The notes: a model not told the origin generated them from the sequence alone. Numbered from the stretch's first letter, positions 33,302-44,131 are shown. The stretch is DNA of 64,000 nucleotides from Chrysemys picta bellii (GCF_011386835.1 NC_088792.1:224715894-224779893); one strand, 5' to 3'. Made by a program: numbers and translations.

Positions 33302-33476
33302 AAATTGCCTAGGGAGGTTGTGGAATCTCCATCATTGTTGAATTTGTTAAGAGCAGGTTAGACAAACACCTGTCAGGGATGGTCTAGATAATACTTAATC
33401 CTGCCATGAGTGCAGGGGACTGGACTAGACGACCTCTTGAGGTCCCTCCCAATCCTACATTTCTATGATTCTATGT
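33302..33476 (+). mobile_element. CR1 LINE 3' end fragment (about 175 bp)
   Basis: It begins in the last codons of ORF2 ('aaattgcctagggaggttgtgg'), continues through the short 3' UTR ('gactggactagacgacctct') and ends in 'tctatgattctatgtag'. It matches the 3' part of the copy at 21.1-22.3 kb. Confidence 0.9.
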
Positions 33477-33720
33477 AGGTTCCCCTCACTAGACAAACAT
33501 GCACTACACACATACACATTGGCTGGGGTAGTAAAGGGAAGAAGAGAATGAGAACTATAGAGAGGTCAGATGTTGATAGATGTAGATGGAAAATGTTTCA
33601 GTCTTGTTCAGTTGCTGAAATACAGTTACGATAAGACACAGAAGAACTGCATTAATGGACTCATTAGATAGTTATCAATGTCATAAGAATAAGACAGTGA
33701 TCAGAGAAGGGGAAGTCTAA

Positions 33721-34012
33721 GAGTATGTCTACACTGCAATTAGACACCCGTGTTTGTGTTTGGCCTATGCCAACTGACTCGAGCTCACAGGGCTCAGGGT
33801 AAGGTGCTGTTTAATGTTGGTATAGACATTCCGGTTCAGGTTGCAGCCTGAGCTCTGGGACTCTCCCCTCTCACAGGGTCCTAGAGCCTGGGCTTCAGCC
33901 CAAACCCGAATGTCTACAGTTAACACCACAGTTAAACAGCCCCTTAGTCTGAGCCCTACAAGCCTGAGTCAGCTGGCACGGGCCAGCTGCGGGTGTTGAA
34001 TTGCAGTGTCGA
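33721..34012. mobile_element. Harbinger-type MITE
   Basis: The left end GAGTATGTCTACACTGCAAT follows a TAA trinucleotide (33718-33720). The right end 'ttgaattgcagtgtcga' is the complementary ATTGCAGTGT but lacks the last bases. The TATGTCTACACT core is shared with the Harbinger element at 36524-39509. The ~290-bp body is non-coding and rich in 'gagctc' and 'agcctg' words. Confidence 0.75.
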
Positions 34013-34079
34013 TTATCAAGATAGTAGGGGGACGACATAGCAGGAAACAGAACAATTTGCATTTCAGCAAACACAAGCG

Positions 34080-34904
34080 GGGGAAGAAAGAGCATGGAGC
34101 TTTCTTCACCACCAGACTCTATGTTGCCTTCCTCACAGTCTGAATAAACTTTACTTGGAGGGGTAACCTTCAGAAGCATCCACTTCAAAGGTTCAATGGA
34201 CTATAAAAGGGGATGGAGAACCACAATTTATCTCTTTCACCTAAGAAGACAAAGGCAGCCACACCTTTGGGCCTCTGGAAGAGACCCTGACTGAGGAGAG
34301 GGTCAGCCACCATCTTCCTGGAAGACTGTGGGCGAGAAAGGCCATCTTGAACAAAGGCTTGAATCAAAACTTGTTAGATTACGTTTTAGACTTTCAGATG
34401 TGTGCTTTGATGTGCTTCTAACCATTTCTCACTTTATCTCTTGTACTTGAACACACTTAAAATACTATCTTCTTGTGTTGTTAAACTCGTTCCACTATTA
34501 ATCTAAATCAACAGTGCTGCATTTGTAGTAAAGTGAATGTCAACTTCAATTCAGGTGGCAAACTGGTGTGTTTTGTTTCCTTGAAGGAGCAAATGGATCT
34601 CATTATTCCTGTGAATGTTGCAGGAGAGGGCTCGACATATCAGAGCACATGGGACTGGGGAAGTTCAGGACTGGGAGTGTGTTGGGGTCACCCTGCAAGT
34701 AGTGGAAGCCAGAGCAGGGCTGTAGACAGGCTGCTGGGGTCAGAGCTGCTGAACCAGGGCTGTCTAGCACACAGACACTCAGGGTAGGCTGGTTGTGTGG
34801 CCCAGGTTAGGAGCTACAACAAGAAAACATTGTGAGGCACCCAAGGTTACAAAGCAGATGGTGACCCAAACCCTCACTGGTCTGGATTGCACCCAGGAAT
34901 ATGA
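34080..34904 (+). mobile_element. LTR-like fragment with a TATA box
   Basis: A strong TATA box, GACTATAAAAGGGG, lies at about 34199-34212, followed by a purine-rich leader and about 700 bp that resemble an endogenous retrovirus LTR (R/U5) I recall from turtle genomes. The segment ends near 'caggaatatgaca'. The 5' boundary is obscured by the MITE and CR1 tail upstream, and no target duplication was found. No viral gene is present. Confidence 0.45.
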
Positions 34905-35769
34905 CAACGGAGCAGCTGTAAATGGCATCCTTGAAAGACAGCAGAACATAGAAGGTATTAGTGGATTTTTTTGATTGTGTCATTACTGACCTAATTAGCA
35001 TATTCAGAGCTACTGTGACACAGATGAACAGTTATTGAAAGTGCCGAAGCTTGGAATGTATTTTGCAGCAGGTTTTCCACCTCAGCGGCACTGACTGCTT
35101 TAGCTGGCTTTGTTCTTTTAGGGTGTTGCCCCTATATATAGGATTTTACACCACTGTATCTCTCTTCTAATTGAGGGTAGGGAATAGCTGATGAATATAC
35201 AATCTGCTGAGTACATTGAATATCGTTTCCCTTTCTCATTTCGGTATTTGTCAGAAAAAGAAATCATTGCTGGACCTTTTGTCTATATTCATGGGAATGA
35301 TGAGGTTGTCTTGTTTCATTGCAAAAGCACTTTGAACAAGAGTGACTTATCACAATATTGCTGTGCTTCATAGGCTTTGTTCTCTTTCCTCAGACCCAGA
35401 TGATATCAAAACCTGAAAATGGCATAAGATTAATGCATTCTGTGATGAAAACTGCAAGTAGAGAAAGAGGTATATTATTAATCAATTGTTGTGACTAGTT
35501 TATGTTTTTAATCTCATGGATTTCTGGGGCTACTTTCACACAGAATAAGGGCTGCAGTACTGAAGTCTACAAGTTACTTGTGAAGTTTTAGTAAATTACT
35601 CGAGGGAAAGCAGCCATGGAACAGTTTTTCATGAAAGTCCCTGTATCATATCAACAATGTAAGAACTGTACACACACATACAAATCCCCTGGCAACTGCC
35701 TCACAGCCTATCAGCACCGTTCCTAGCTGTTTAGTATAGTTGTTAGAAGGACTACATGTTTTGGATTTT
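34905..35769. other. Unassigned sequence, no gene seen
   Basis: No recognised feature in this stretch. Confidence 0.5.
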
Positions 35770-36208
35770 GCAGGTGTGACGTTATGAGTCTAATATAATA
35801 TCTCATTGAAAGGTGACAGGGCCGGAAAGAGTTAATTAACTCACAGACTGACCTGACCCATGGTCGAACTTTAGAGACTGGTTAGGAAGATATGTAAATA
35901 AATAGAGCTTTGAAATGCAAGTCTGCATTGTTAGAGGTAGAAGGGTAGATGTTTGCTCAGGTCTTGTGATGTAAACAAACAAGTCTTGTCTATTGCTATA
36001 GCTTTGATTCAAAGATCAAAAAAGGAGTAGTAATATTTAGGAAGATACTTGAGTGAAATAGTATTATTGTCTATATGTCTCTTTGAAGGTTGTGGTAACC
36101 TGTATCTGAACTGTTTAATGGATAAATTACCCTGTGCTTATTGCGATGATGTTTAGGAGAAGGAAAGTTAAGCCTATTGTTTTCTCAAGCCAAAAGACTG
36201 CAGGAAAT

Positions 36209-36219
36209 GTATAAAAACC
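36209..36219 (+). promoter_or_regulatory. TATA box of the solo LTR
   Basis: 'gtataaaaacc' lies about 435 bp from the LTR start, a usual distance for an LTR promoter. Activity is unknown. Confidence 0.6.
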
Positions 36220-36896
36220 TCCTTCATCTCAGATGTGCTTTGGGTTTCAAGAGGGGGAAACCTTAAGCCATAAGGATTGAGATCCCCAGTCACTGACTGA
36301 AGTCACCCTGAATATGGACATTGGACTATAACCTATGGACTATTTCTAAAAGGACTTTTGGCAACTACAAACTCATCTCTGCTATGTATCTGAACCTCAA
36401 GAATTGAATTCAAGTCTGTATGTATATTGATCTTTTAACCAACTCTCTCTCTTTTATTTTTTAATACATTTTAGTTTAGTTAATAAGGATTGGCTATAAG
36501 CATGTATTTTGGGTAAGATCTAAGGCCTGGTCTACACTAGGAGGTTATGTCGAATTTAGCAGCGTTAATTCGAATTAACCCTGCACCAGTCCACACAACA
36601 AAGCTATTTATTTCGACATAGAGGTCTCTTTAAATCGATTTCTGTACTCCTCCCCGACAAGGGGAGTAGCGCTAAATTCGACATGGCCATGTCAAATTAG
36701 GGTTAGTGTGGACGGAATTCGATGCTAATAGCTCTGGGAGCTATCCCACAGTGTACCTCTCTGTTGACGCTCTGGACAGCAGTCCGAGCTCGGATGTTCT
36801 GACCAGCCACACAGGAAAAGCCCTGGGAAAATTTGAATTCCTTTTCCTGTCTGGGCAGTTTGAATCTCATTTCCTGCTTGGACATCGTGGCGAGCT

Positions 36897-37490
36897 CAGC
36901 AGCACTGGCAACGATGCAGAGCTCTCCAGCAGAGGTGACCATGCAATCGCTGAATAGAAAGAGGGCCCCAGCAAGGACTGATCGGGAAGTCTTGGATCTG
37001 ATCACTGTGTGGAGCGATGAGTCCGTGCTTTCGGAGCTGTGATCGAAAAGACGGAATGCGAAGATCTACGAGAAGATCTCAAAAGCCATGACGGAGAGAG
37101 GATACAGCCGGGTTGCAACGCAGTGCCGCGTGAAAATCAAGGAGCTGAGACAAGCGTACCAGAAGACCAAAGAGTCGAACGGATGCTCCGGATCCCAGCC
37201 CCACACATGCCATTTCTATGAGGCACTGCATTCCATTCTAGGTGCGGCTGCCACCACTACCTCACCACTGTCCTTGGACTCTGACGATGGGGTATTGTCG
37301 ACGGCCGCTTCCTCGGAACTGTTCGCGGACGGGGAAGATGAGGAAGGAGATGAGGAGGACGAGGCAGTCGACAGCACTTTCAACGCTGATTTCCCCGACA
37401 GCCAGGATCTCTTCATCATCCTCACAGAGATCCCCTACCAACCGTCCCAAGGTGGTAACCCGGACCGTGAATCAGGGGAAACATCAGTAG
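36897..37490 (+). pseudogene. Harbinger ORF1: Myb/SANT-like DNA-binding protein, one nonsense codon
   Basis: One reading frame encodes 'RTDREVLDLITVW' (first SANT helix), 'SVLSEL', a TGA at 37040-37042, then 'SKRRNAKIYEKISKAMTERG', 'YSRVATQCRVKIKELRQAYQ' and 'FYEALHSILG': the full trihelix Myb/SANT domain of Harbinger ORF1 proteins. An acidic tail (EDEEGDEEDE) follows. Frame is kept on both sides of the stop, and arginine (CGA) is the usual residue there, so a single CGA to TGA change is likely. A donor-like GGTAAGT at about 37490 suggests a spliced second exon, not identified here. In Harbinger elements this protein is thought to aid transposase nuclear import and end binding. Confidence 0.88.
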
Positions 37491-37496
37491 GTAAGT
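37488..37496 (+). promoter_or_regulatory. Possible splice donor of Harbinger ORF1
   Basis: 'taggtaagt' follows the acidic tail of ORF1 in frame, and the open frame ends shortly after in AT-rich sequence, which fits an exon-intron boundary. No acceptor or second exon was confirmed. Confidence 0.45.
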
Positions 37497-37847
37497 GTTT
37501 TAAACATTTATTTTGAATGGAATAGGCATGGTATGTTAGCAATGGGTTTTTAATGATTAGTTTGCCCTTGGCGCTTAACTTTTTAGTCCTTGCCAGTGCA
37601 GCTACTGGAAAAGTCTGTTAATAAGTCTGGGGATAGAGTAGAAATCCTCCTGGGACATCTCCAGGAAGCTCTCCTAGAGGTAATGTGAAAGCCTTTGCAT
37701 CAGGTTCCTGGGGAGAGCGGCCTTATTGCCTCCTCCATGGTAGGAAACTTTTCTGCACCAGGCTAGCAGCAGGTACTCCTGTATCATTGCCTGGCAAAGC
37801 ATGGCAAACGGGGGCAGGTTCAGCTTCTGTTTAAACAAAAGTAATAG

Positions 37848-39130
37848 TCACAGATTACCCCGCTCACTCTGGAACCTAGCTTTCAAAGCTTCCCAGATGC
37901 ACAGCGCGTCCCGCTGGGCTCTTCTAATCGCACGGCTGTCTGGCTGGGCGTAATCAGCAGCCAGGCGATTTGCCTCAACCTCCCACCCCGCCATAAACGT
38001 CTCCCCCTTGCTCTCACAGAGATTGTGGAGCACACAGCAAGCTGCAATAACGATGGGGATATTGGTTTCGCTGAGATCAGATCGAGTCAGTAAGCTTCTC
38101 CATCTCCCCTTCAGACGTCCAAAAGCACACTCCACCACCATTCTGCACTTGCTCAGACGGTAGTTGAAGAGTTCTTTTTCACTGTCCAGGGCGCCTGTAT
38201 AGGCTTCATGAGCCAGGGCATTAGCGGGTAGGCTGGGTCCCCGAGGATCACTATAGGCATCTCCACATCCCCAACAGTTATTTTGTGGTTCGGGAAGTAA
38301 ATACCTTCCTGCAGCCATCTAAACAGACCAGAGTTCCTGAAAACACGAGCGTCATGAACCTTGCCCGGCCATCCGACGTTGATGTTGGTAAAACGTCCGC
38401 TATGGTCCACCAGTGCTTGCAGCACCATTGAAAAGTAGCCCTTTTGGTTAATGTACTGGCTGGCCTGGTGGTCCGGTCCCAGGTTAGGGATGTGAGTTCC
38501 ATCTATAGCCCGACCACAATTTGGGAATCCCATCGCAGCAAAGCCATCTATGATAACCTGCACGTTTCCCAGGGTCACTACCTTTGAGAGCAGTAGCTCA
38601 ACGATTGCGTTGGCTACTTGCATCACAGCAACCCCCACGGTAGATTTGCCCACTCCAAATTGATTGGCGACTGACCGGTAGCTGTCTGGCGTTGCAAGCT
38701 TCCAGAGGGCTATTGCCACTCGTTTTTGGACAGTCAGGGCTGCTCGCATCCGGGAGTCCTTGCGCTTCAGGGCAGGGGACAGCAACTCACAAAGTTCCAG
38801 GAAAGTTCCCTTACGCATCCGAAAGTTTCGCAGCCACTGTGATTCATCCCAGACCTGCAGCACTATGCGGTCCCACCAGTCCGTGCTTGTTTCCCGGGCC
38901 CAGAATTGCCGTTCCACAGCATCAACATGACCCATTGCCACCATGATGTCCACGGCGCGGGGTCCCGTGCTTTGTGAGAGGTCTGTGCCCCTCTCAGACT
39001 TAATGTCCTCACCGCGCTGCCATAGCCTCCTCACCCGATTTCTCAGCATCTGCCTCTGAAAAAGGTGCATGATAAGGCGCAAGGTGTTGACAACGGCCAT
39101 AATTGCAGCGATGATCACAGCGGGCTCCAT
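37848..39130 (-). pseudogene. HARBI1-type DDE transposase, one frameshift
   Basis: The start at 39130 opens a 325-codon frame with a helix-turn-helix (SYRSVANQFGVGKSTV, residues ~150-165), the first catalytic motif RAIDGTHIP (D~210), VGWPGKVHDARVF, and the second motif ILGDPAYPL (D~298). At about 38200-38206 the coding sequence jumps frame; the rest (CRMVVECAFGRLKGRW with the catalytic glutamate, CCVLHNLCESKG, DSRAIRRAQRD) lies in the frame ending at 37848. A one-base loss between the second aspartate and the glutamate explains this. Combined length would be about 430 residues. All three acidic residues are present, but a single chain with all three cannot be made without the shift. Product would cut and paste Harbinger ends. 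Confidence 0.92.
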
Positions 39131-39837
39131 GCTCGCAGTGCTGTGGCGTCCGTGCTGTCAATCACCAGAAAAGTGCGCGAAATGATTGCCCGCCGGCGCT
39201 TTCACGGAGGGAGGGTGGGAGTGAGGGTTAAATGACAATAGTTACCCAAAACCACCCTCGACACATTTTTTCGCCTCAACAGGCATTGGGGGCTCGACCC
39301 AGAATTCCAATGGGCAGTGGGGACTGCGGGAACTGTGGGATAGCCACCCACAGTGCACCCCTTCCAATGTCGATGCTTGCCCCATTAGTGTGGACTCACA
39401 AAGTCGAATTACTGTCCTTAGTGTGGATACACACGTTCGACTTTGTAATATCAGTTCGACAAATTCGCTTTAAGTAAAATCGAACTACTCTCGTAGTGTA
39501 GACATACCCTAAGTTATAATTGGACCTGGGTAAGTGGCTGATCCTTTGGGGTTGGAAGAACCTTTCTATTATATGATGAGATAAGATTTTCAGTAATCAT
39601 CATCATATCTGATGTGTGTCTGGACGGAGGCCTGAGGCTGGGCACTTTAAGGGAACTGCATTATTTGAACTTCTGAGTAACCAGTGAGGTACTACAGAAG
39701 CTGTTTTGTGCTGGCTTGGTGAATCTAAGTATTGGAATATCCACCAGCCTCTGGGGTTTGTCTGCCCCATTTTGTTTGCAGTTCACCCTAATTGAGTGAC
39801 CTCAGCTGGCTCCCACGGGCAGCATCATCACAGCAGG

Positions 39838-40344
39838 GTGAACCCAGAATCCAGGGTCTTGCCTGCCAGAAAACTGTCATTGTGTCATGATCTTCATCAC
39901 AGTGTGCACCTGCTCCACGCGTGTGCTAATGGGCAGACATGAATGCACAGAAAACATCTAATCTTCATTTGTGGGATACTGTTCTCTGGAACTCATTTAT
40001 CATTTGCAATAGAAAGCTGCTACTGAATGTATTGTCCTTGTGATCACATATCATGGTCATTCAGTCTCACTTAACACTTCAGCATTTTTTAAAACAAGGG
40101 TCTTAACAGAGAGGTAAAAGAGCATGTTCACATAAACTTGACTGATTGGTGGCATTAGGCAGGCAGGATGGATGGATAATGTGTGGGAGGGGATGTGGGA
40201 GGGAGAAGGTAATGTAATGGGGGTTTTATTCTTGAGGAAGTCCATTCACAAGTTGTTACATGATGGAAGGTCAGAAAAAAGGTTGGCTGAGGATGGAGAA
40301 GTTGGAATATCACAGAAGCGCTCATGACTTTAAGTGTAGGAGGG
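39838..40344. other. Unassigned sequence, no gene seen
   Basis: No recognised feature. Confidence 0.5.
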
Positions 40345-40352
40345 AAGGAGAC

Positions 40353-40466
40353 TAGAGTGACCAGATAGCAAGTGTGAAAAAATTGGGACTTTTTTTTGGT
40401 GAGGTGTGGGGGTATAGTTGCCGATATAAGACAAACCCCCTAATATAGGGATGTCTGGTCACCCTA
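40353..40466 (-). mobile_element. hAT MITE, TAGGGTGACCAG family, copy 1 (114 bp)
   Basis: The ends TAGAGTGACCAGA and, inverted, TAGGGTGACCAGA are flanked by a perfect 8-bp duplication, AAGGAGAC (40345-40352 and 40467-40474). The body 'aagtgtgaaaaaattgggac' to 'gatgtctgg' is in reverse orientation to the copies at 42833 and 59616. Confidence 0.95.
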
Positions 40467-40474
40467 AAGGAGAC

Positions 40475-41165
40475 AGAATGTGAAAGTAAGAGATAGCGAT
40501 AGAGGAAGATAGATGAGAATAAAATTATCTTATGGGAATCTTACCGCTGGCTTGTCATTAAGTCAATATAGGCATGTTTGGGTAAGGCTAAATACCCCAC
40601 CTACGGATCTTTGCTCCAAAAAGCTTGTAATTTAAGGAACATTTGATTTGTTATTTTTCTACCTAATAGCCATTACTCTTACTGTTATTATAAAACTAGA
40701 AACACTTTCTTGAATTACATGTACGGTTCAATTCAAGAGAAGTTCCCTATCCCTAAACAGATCTATACGTCCGTCCCCCCGACCCCCCCGATATGAAAAC
40801 TCATGGAAATAAGCTAAGATCACAAACAATTCTGACGTCAACCTTAAGGCACAATTCTCATGACAGAACATTAAACAAAAACATCTCTGTGAGTACTTTT
40901 TTTGTGTGTTCAATGTATGTTCAGGTATATACATACAACAGCCACTATTAAGAAGTCAGCACATAGTAAAAGTTACCACATACAAATACGGCAGCTTTGT
41001 AGGTACAGAATGAGAAACAGCGGCAGTATCTCAGATATCACAGTGTAATAATTGTTGGTAAATGCTGACTTTTCAGTGGAGACTATTGTAGGAATCACAG
41101 CTGGCTTTGGCACCCACAAAAAGTGGAGAAGGGGACTTTTCCAGTTTCTGGGTAGTCTATATTAT
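40475..41165. other. Unassigned sequence, no gene seen
   Basis: No recognised feature; C-run near 40775-40790. Confidence 0.5.
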
Positions 41166-41240
41166 GGGCTTGCTCCAAAACCAACTCAAGTCAAGGGAAA
41201 GATTTCCATTCACTTCAGTGTGCTTTGGATCAGGCCCTAA
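41166..41240. repeat. Palindromic repeat of the 'cttcagtg' family
   Basis: 'gggcttgctccaaaaccaac', 'tcaagtcaagggaaagattt', 'ccattcacttcagtgtgctt' and 'tggatcaggccc' follow the same plan as the copies at 8105 and 22538: inverted arms around an AAGACT-like centre. Confidence 0.55.
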
Positions 41241-42824
41241 GTACCAAATTCTGCCCATGTGAAATGCCTTTTGATTTCAGTACAGATTGAGAATGGGTTT
41301 CTAATGGTAGATTTGTCCCTTTTTGTGGGATTGAGAGGTCCGATGGTATGTGAGCTCATTAATTAGGCAGAGAAGGGAACATGTTTGAGGGCATCTGGGT
41401 TGGCAAAAGGAGTGATTTAAGGAACAAGAGGCCCAACATTTCTAAAGCAAGCTCTGCTATCGGTATGAGCTCTGTGTGATTATTTTCCATTGGAAATACA
41501 ATATTGACATTTGTGTTTTATTTTATTTTGGACATAGAAAATATATGCACTTTTCAACAACATCAGCCCACATTCCTACCTTTTTTTGATTTCTAAATAC
41601 TTGGGGAAATCCTACTATTGGGAGTTCTGTTTGTATTTGAAAAGTAAAGCCTAGGTGAGCCTTTCAACTTGATGGGTAAAAAACAATGTTGTCGTGTAAA
41701 AAAAACAAAGTAATAACATGCAGTCAGCTGAAAGCTATTTCCTTTTCCTCAGGAACAGATTAATTACTTACAGATTCTTAATGGCTTTTACAGTGCTAGT
41801 TGCTAACCTTTCAGTGTTGCTTTGCTTTCTTTTTGTGTTGGGAAGAGGGGAGGGAAAGGCTGTGAAAACCTTTAGCAGGAAGACGGAATCAATTTTGTGT
41901 GGCGTGAGAAACTCCAAATGAAGAGCAGAAGGCTGGGATGTAGACTTGAGGTATCTACTGCTCTACAGTACACACACTTTTGTCTTCCTCCTGTCCTAGG
42001 TACCTGTTATCAACACTCCAGTGTAGCAGCTACAGACACATCATCTTCACTAGCAGAGTATGAAAAGCTCTGGTCCTGTTTGCTTATTTTATTAACTGTG
42101 CTGATGAAAGCCAAGGGACTGTCAGAGCAGCAGCCAGAAGACTTCTGTTCATCAGTCAGCCAGGCTGAGTGTAAACACTTCACAAGATTGTGCCTCCTCA
42201 AAGAACCTCAACCCCCACCTGGATGCTGTCAGAGATGAAATACATTTTTGCATTGCTGCATGTCGTCTTTTCCCGAGCAATCATGTGGCATTGCTCCACG
42301 GTGGGTCTGTAAGTTGTAGGATACAGCCTGCTGGGATTAAATCGATAAAGAACATGAAGCACATTTCACAGGGCAAGCTGAACTCAATTCTGGTTACAAA
42401 TATGAAACACAGTAATTGAATTTCCTGGGGAAAAGAAGTCATATTCTAAAACCAGGAGACCGCATGCCTCTACTTCTAAAAAAATTTTTTAAAAATTGTG
42501 CAGGCACATATTTTACCTTTGCAATAGTACCAGGGGCTACTTAACCTGTACAAAACTGTATTGTTAACTGGTACAATTAGAAATGTAAATGTTTAAAATA
42601 CAGAGTAGGCTGTACAGTTACATGTGAACCTAGGGGGGAAAAATTGAGGTTATCTGCTTTATCTTCAGACTGACAGAGTACACTTATTTTAGATATCATC
42701 ATTCCTGGATATATCACCACAGCAAATAGTACTTTTGGGAATGGTTCCATAGTGTTACACCATGATGTGGGTTTCATGATTATTATTTCCAAGGACATTG
42801 CTGTCATCAGACTGTTTTAATTTG
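41241..42824. other. About 1.6 kb without a recognised feature
   Basis: The frame at 41897-42238 (113 codons) overlaps an antisense 63-codon frame and has no known domain. No splice context supports a gene. Confidence 0.45.
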
Positions 42825-42832
42825 AATTAGAG

Positions 42833-42956
42833 TAGGGTGACCAGATGTCCCGATTTTATAGGGACAGTCCCGATATTTGGAGCTTTTGCTTATATAGGCA
42901 CCTATTACCTTCCACCCCCCATCCTGATTTTTCACACTTGGTATCCGGTCACCCTA
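42833..42956 (+). mobile_element. hAT MITE, TAGGGTGACCAG family, copy 2 (124 bp)
   Basis: The ends TAGGGTGACCAGA and, inverted, TAGGGTGACCGGA are flanked by AATTAGAG (42825-42832) and AATTAGGG (42957-42964), matching at 7 of 8. The body 'tgtcccgattttatagggac' is shared with copy 3. Confidence 0.93.
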
Positions 42957-43094
42957 AATTAGGGGGTAAACAATCTTTGGAAGATCCCTACCAGTTGTTA
43001 GGGTTTGCAATAGCTTGTTCTTATAACATTTAAATTTTGGGCCTAAATCATCCTAACTGTATCTCGCTAACATCAAATCCAGCTTTGTCCCTGG

Positions 43095-43194
43095 TGGGGG
43101 TGGTATCGCCTTACACGCTAATGGGGTGGTATCAAATGGGGGTGGTATCTCCTTACTGATAAGCGAATGGGGGTGGTATCTCCTTACACGATGG
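43095..43194 (+). repeat. Short irregular tandem repeat (GGGGGTGGTATCTCCTTAC)
   Basis: Three long copies (43095-43117, 43136-43166, 43167-43194) and one short copy (43121-43135) of a 'tgggggtggtatc.ccttac' unit follow each other. Spacing is 15-31 bp. The G-runs could form secondary structure. Family and function are unknown. Confidence 0.85.
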
Positions 43195-43428
43195 CAGTGT
43201 TAGACTTAAGGAGTCTATATTTTTATGAATACATTCGTATATTTTCTAGGTTGACCTGCTATGTCCAATATGTAACCTGTTTCTCCTAGGGTTAGGACTT
43301 TCTGTTAGTGTACACACAATTTTTGTTATAGCAAATGCCCAGAAGGAAGGTTGAACCTGGTTCTTGAACTTTAATAACTGGAAAAGTATAAATAATAATT
43401 TAAAGTTTTCCAGAACATGCATCTTGCA

Positions 43429-43557
43429 TCTGAAGAAGTGAGGTTCTTACCCACGAAAGCTTATGCTCCCAATACTTCTGTTAGTCTTAAAGGTGCCACA
43501 GGACTCTCTGTTGCTTTTTACAGATTCAGACTAACACGGCTACCCCTCTGATACAGA
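43429..43557 (+). repeat. Amniote interspersed repeat ('cacgaaagcttatgctc')
   Basis: 'tctgaagaagtgaggttctt', 'acccacgaaagcttatgctc', 'ggtgccacaggactc' and 'cagactaacacggctacccc' mark a repeat seen across amniotes, abundant in turtles. I am not sure of its class. Confidence 0.75.
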
Positions 43558-43835
43558 ACATGTTAATTAGCTTAAAGGGACCTGGTTTTGTGGGGGTATC
43601 AAATTCACCTGTATGGTAAATATGCATTTCCAACAGTTCCAGTCTGAGTTAGAATTGTTAAACTTTTATGCCCTGAATCCAAATTTGGGCATAATTAAGC
43701 CCAGGTTGAACCAATTCCCAACTTCTACCAGTTTCCTCAGTTATCATATAGTCTGTCTGTCTTTAGAATCTTCTGCTTCCTGAACCCTACCACTCATCTC
43801 AGCTGCCAATCCCAGATGCTTTATACTGCCCCTTA

Positions 43836-44131
43836 GGCCTGGTCCACACTAACCCCCCACTTCGGACTAAGGTACGCAAATTCAGCTATGTTAATAACGT
43901 AGCTGAATTCGAAGTACCTTAGTCCGAACTTACCGCGGGTCCAGACGCGGCAGGCAGGCTCCCCCGTTGATGCCGCGTACTCCTCTCACTGAGCTGGAGT
44001 ACCGGCGTCAACGGCAAGCACTTCCGGGATCGATCCGGGATTGATTTATTGCGTCTAGACAAGACACGATAAATTGATCCCAGAAGATCGATTGCTTACA
44101 TCCGGACCAGGAAGTAAGTATAGACGTACCC
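43836..44131. mobile_element. Harbinger MITE (296 bp)
   Basis: The left end GGCCTGGTCCACACTA and the inverted right end GGGTACGTCTATACTT match the Harbinger end pattern. TTA flanks both sides (43833-43835 and 44132-44134). The left end is almost identical to that of the 2,986-bp element, so that type of transposase may have mobilised it. An internal palindrome 'cttcggactaaggtac' / 'gtaccttagtccgaa' lies at about 43860-43928. Confidence 0.92.

Larger units (their letters stand above)
36524..39509. mobile_element. Nearly complete PIF/Harbinger transposon (2,986 bp)
   Basis: The left end GGCCTGGTCTACACTA and the inverted right end GGGTATGTCTACACTA agree at 12 of 16 bases, and both are flanked by TAA (36521-36523 and 39510-39512), the Harbinger target. 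Subterminal 'aattcg' and 'tcgaat' words recur at both ends. Two convergent genes fill the interior: a Myb/SANT-like protein on the plus strand (left) and a HARBI1-type transposase on the minus strand (right). Each has one obvious lesion. It is the youngest and least damaged of three large Harbinger relics here and sits inside a solo LTR. Confidence 0.95.
35775..39832 (+). mobile_element. Solo LTR (about 1.07 kb) split by a Harbinger insertion
   Basis: The segment starts TGTGACGTTATG and ends CATCATCACA, giving TG...CA ends with a short TGTGA/TCACA inverted repeat. It is flanked by a perfect 5-bp duplication, GCAGG (35770-35774 and 39833-39837). A TATA box, TGTATAAAAACC, lies near 36208-36219 on the plus strand. 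Subtracting the inserted element and its TAA duplication leaves 1,069 bp. No internal viral sequence remains, so this is a solo LTR formed by recombination. The insertion lies downstream of the TATA box. Confidence 0.88.

Noticed and set aside
43090..43195. CRISPR-like array
   Set aside because: Repeat spacing is irregular, spacers are few bases long, and the context is a vertebrate genome.
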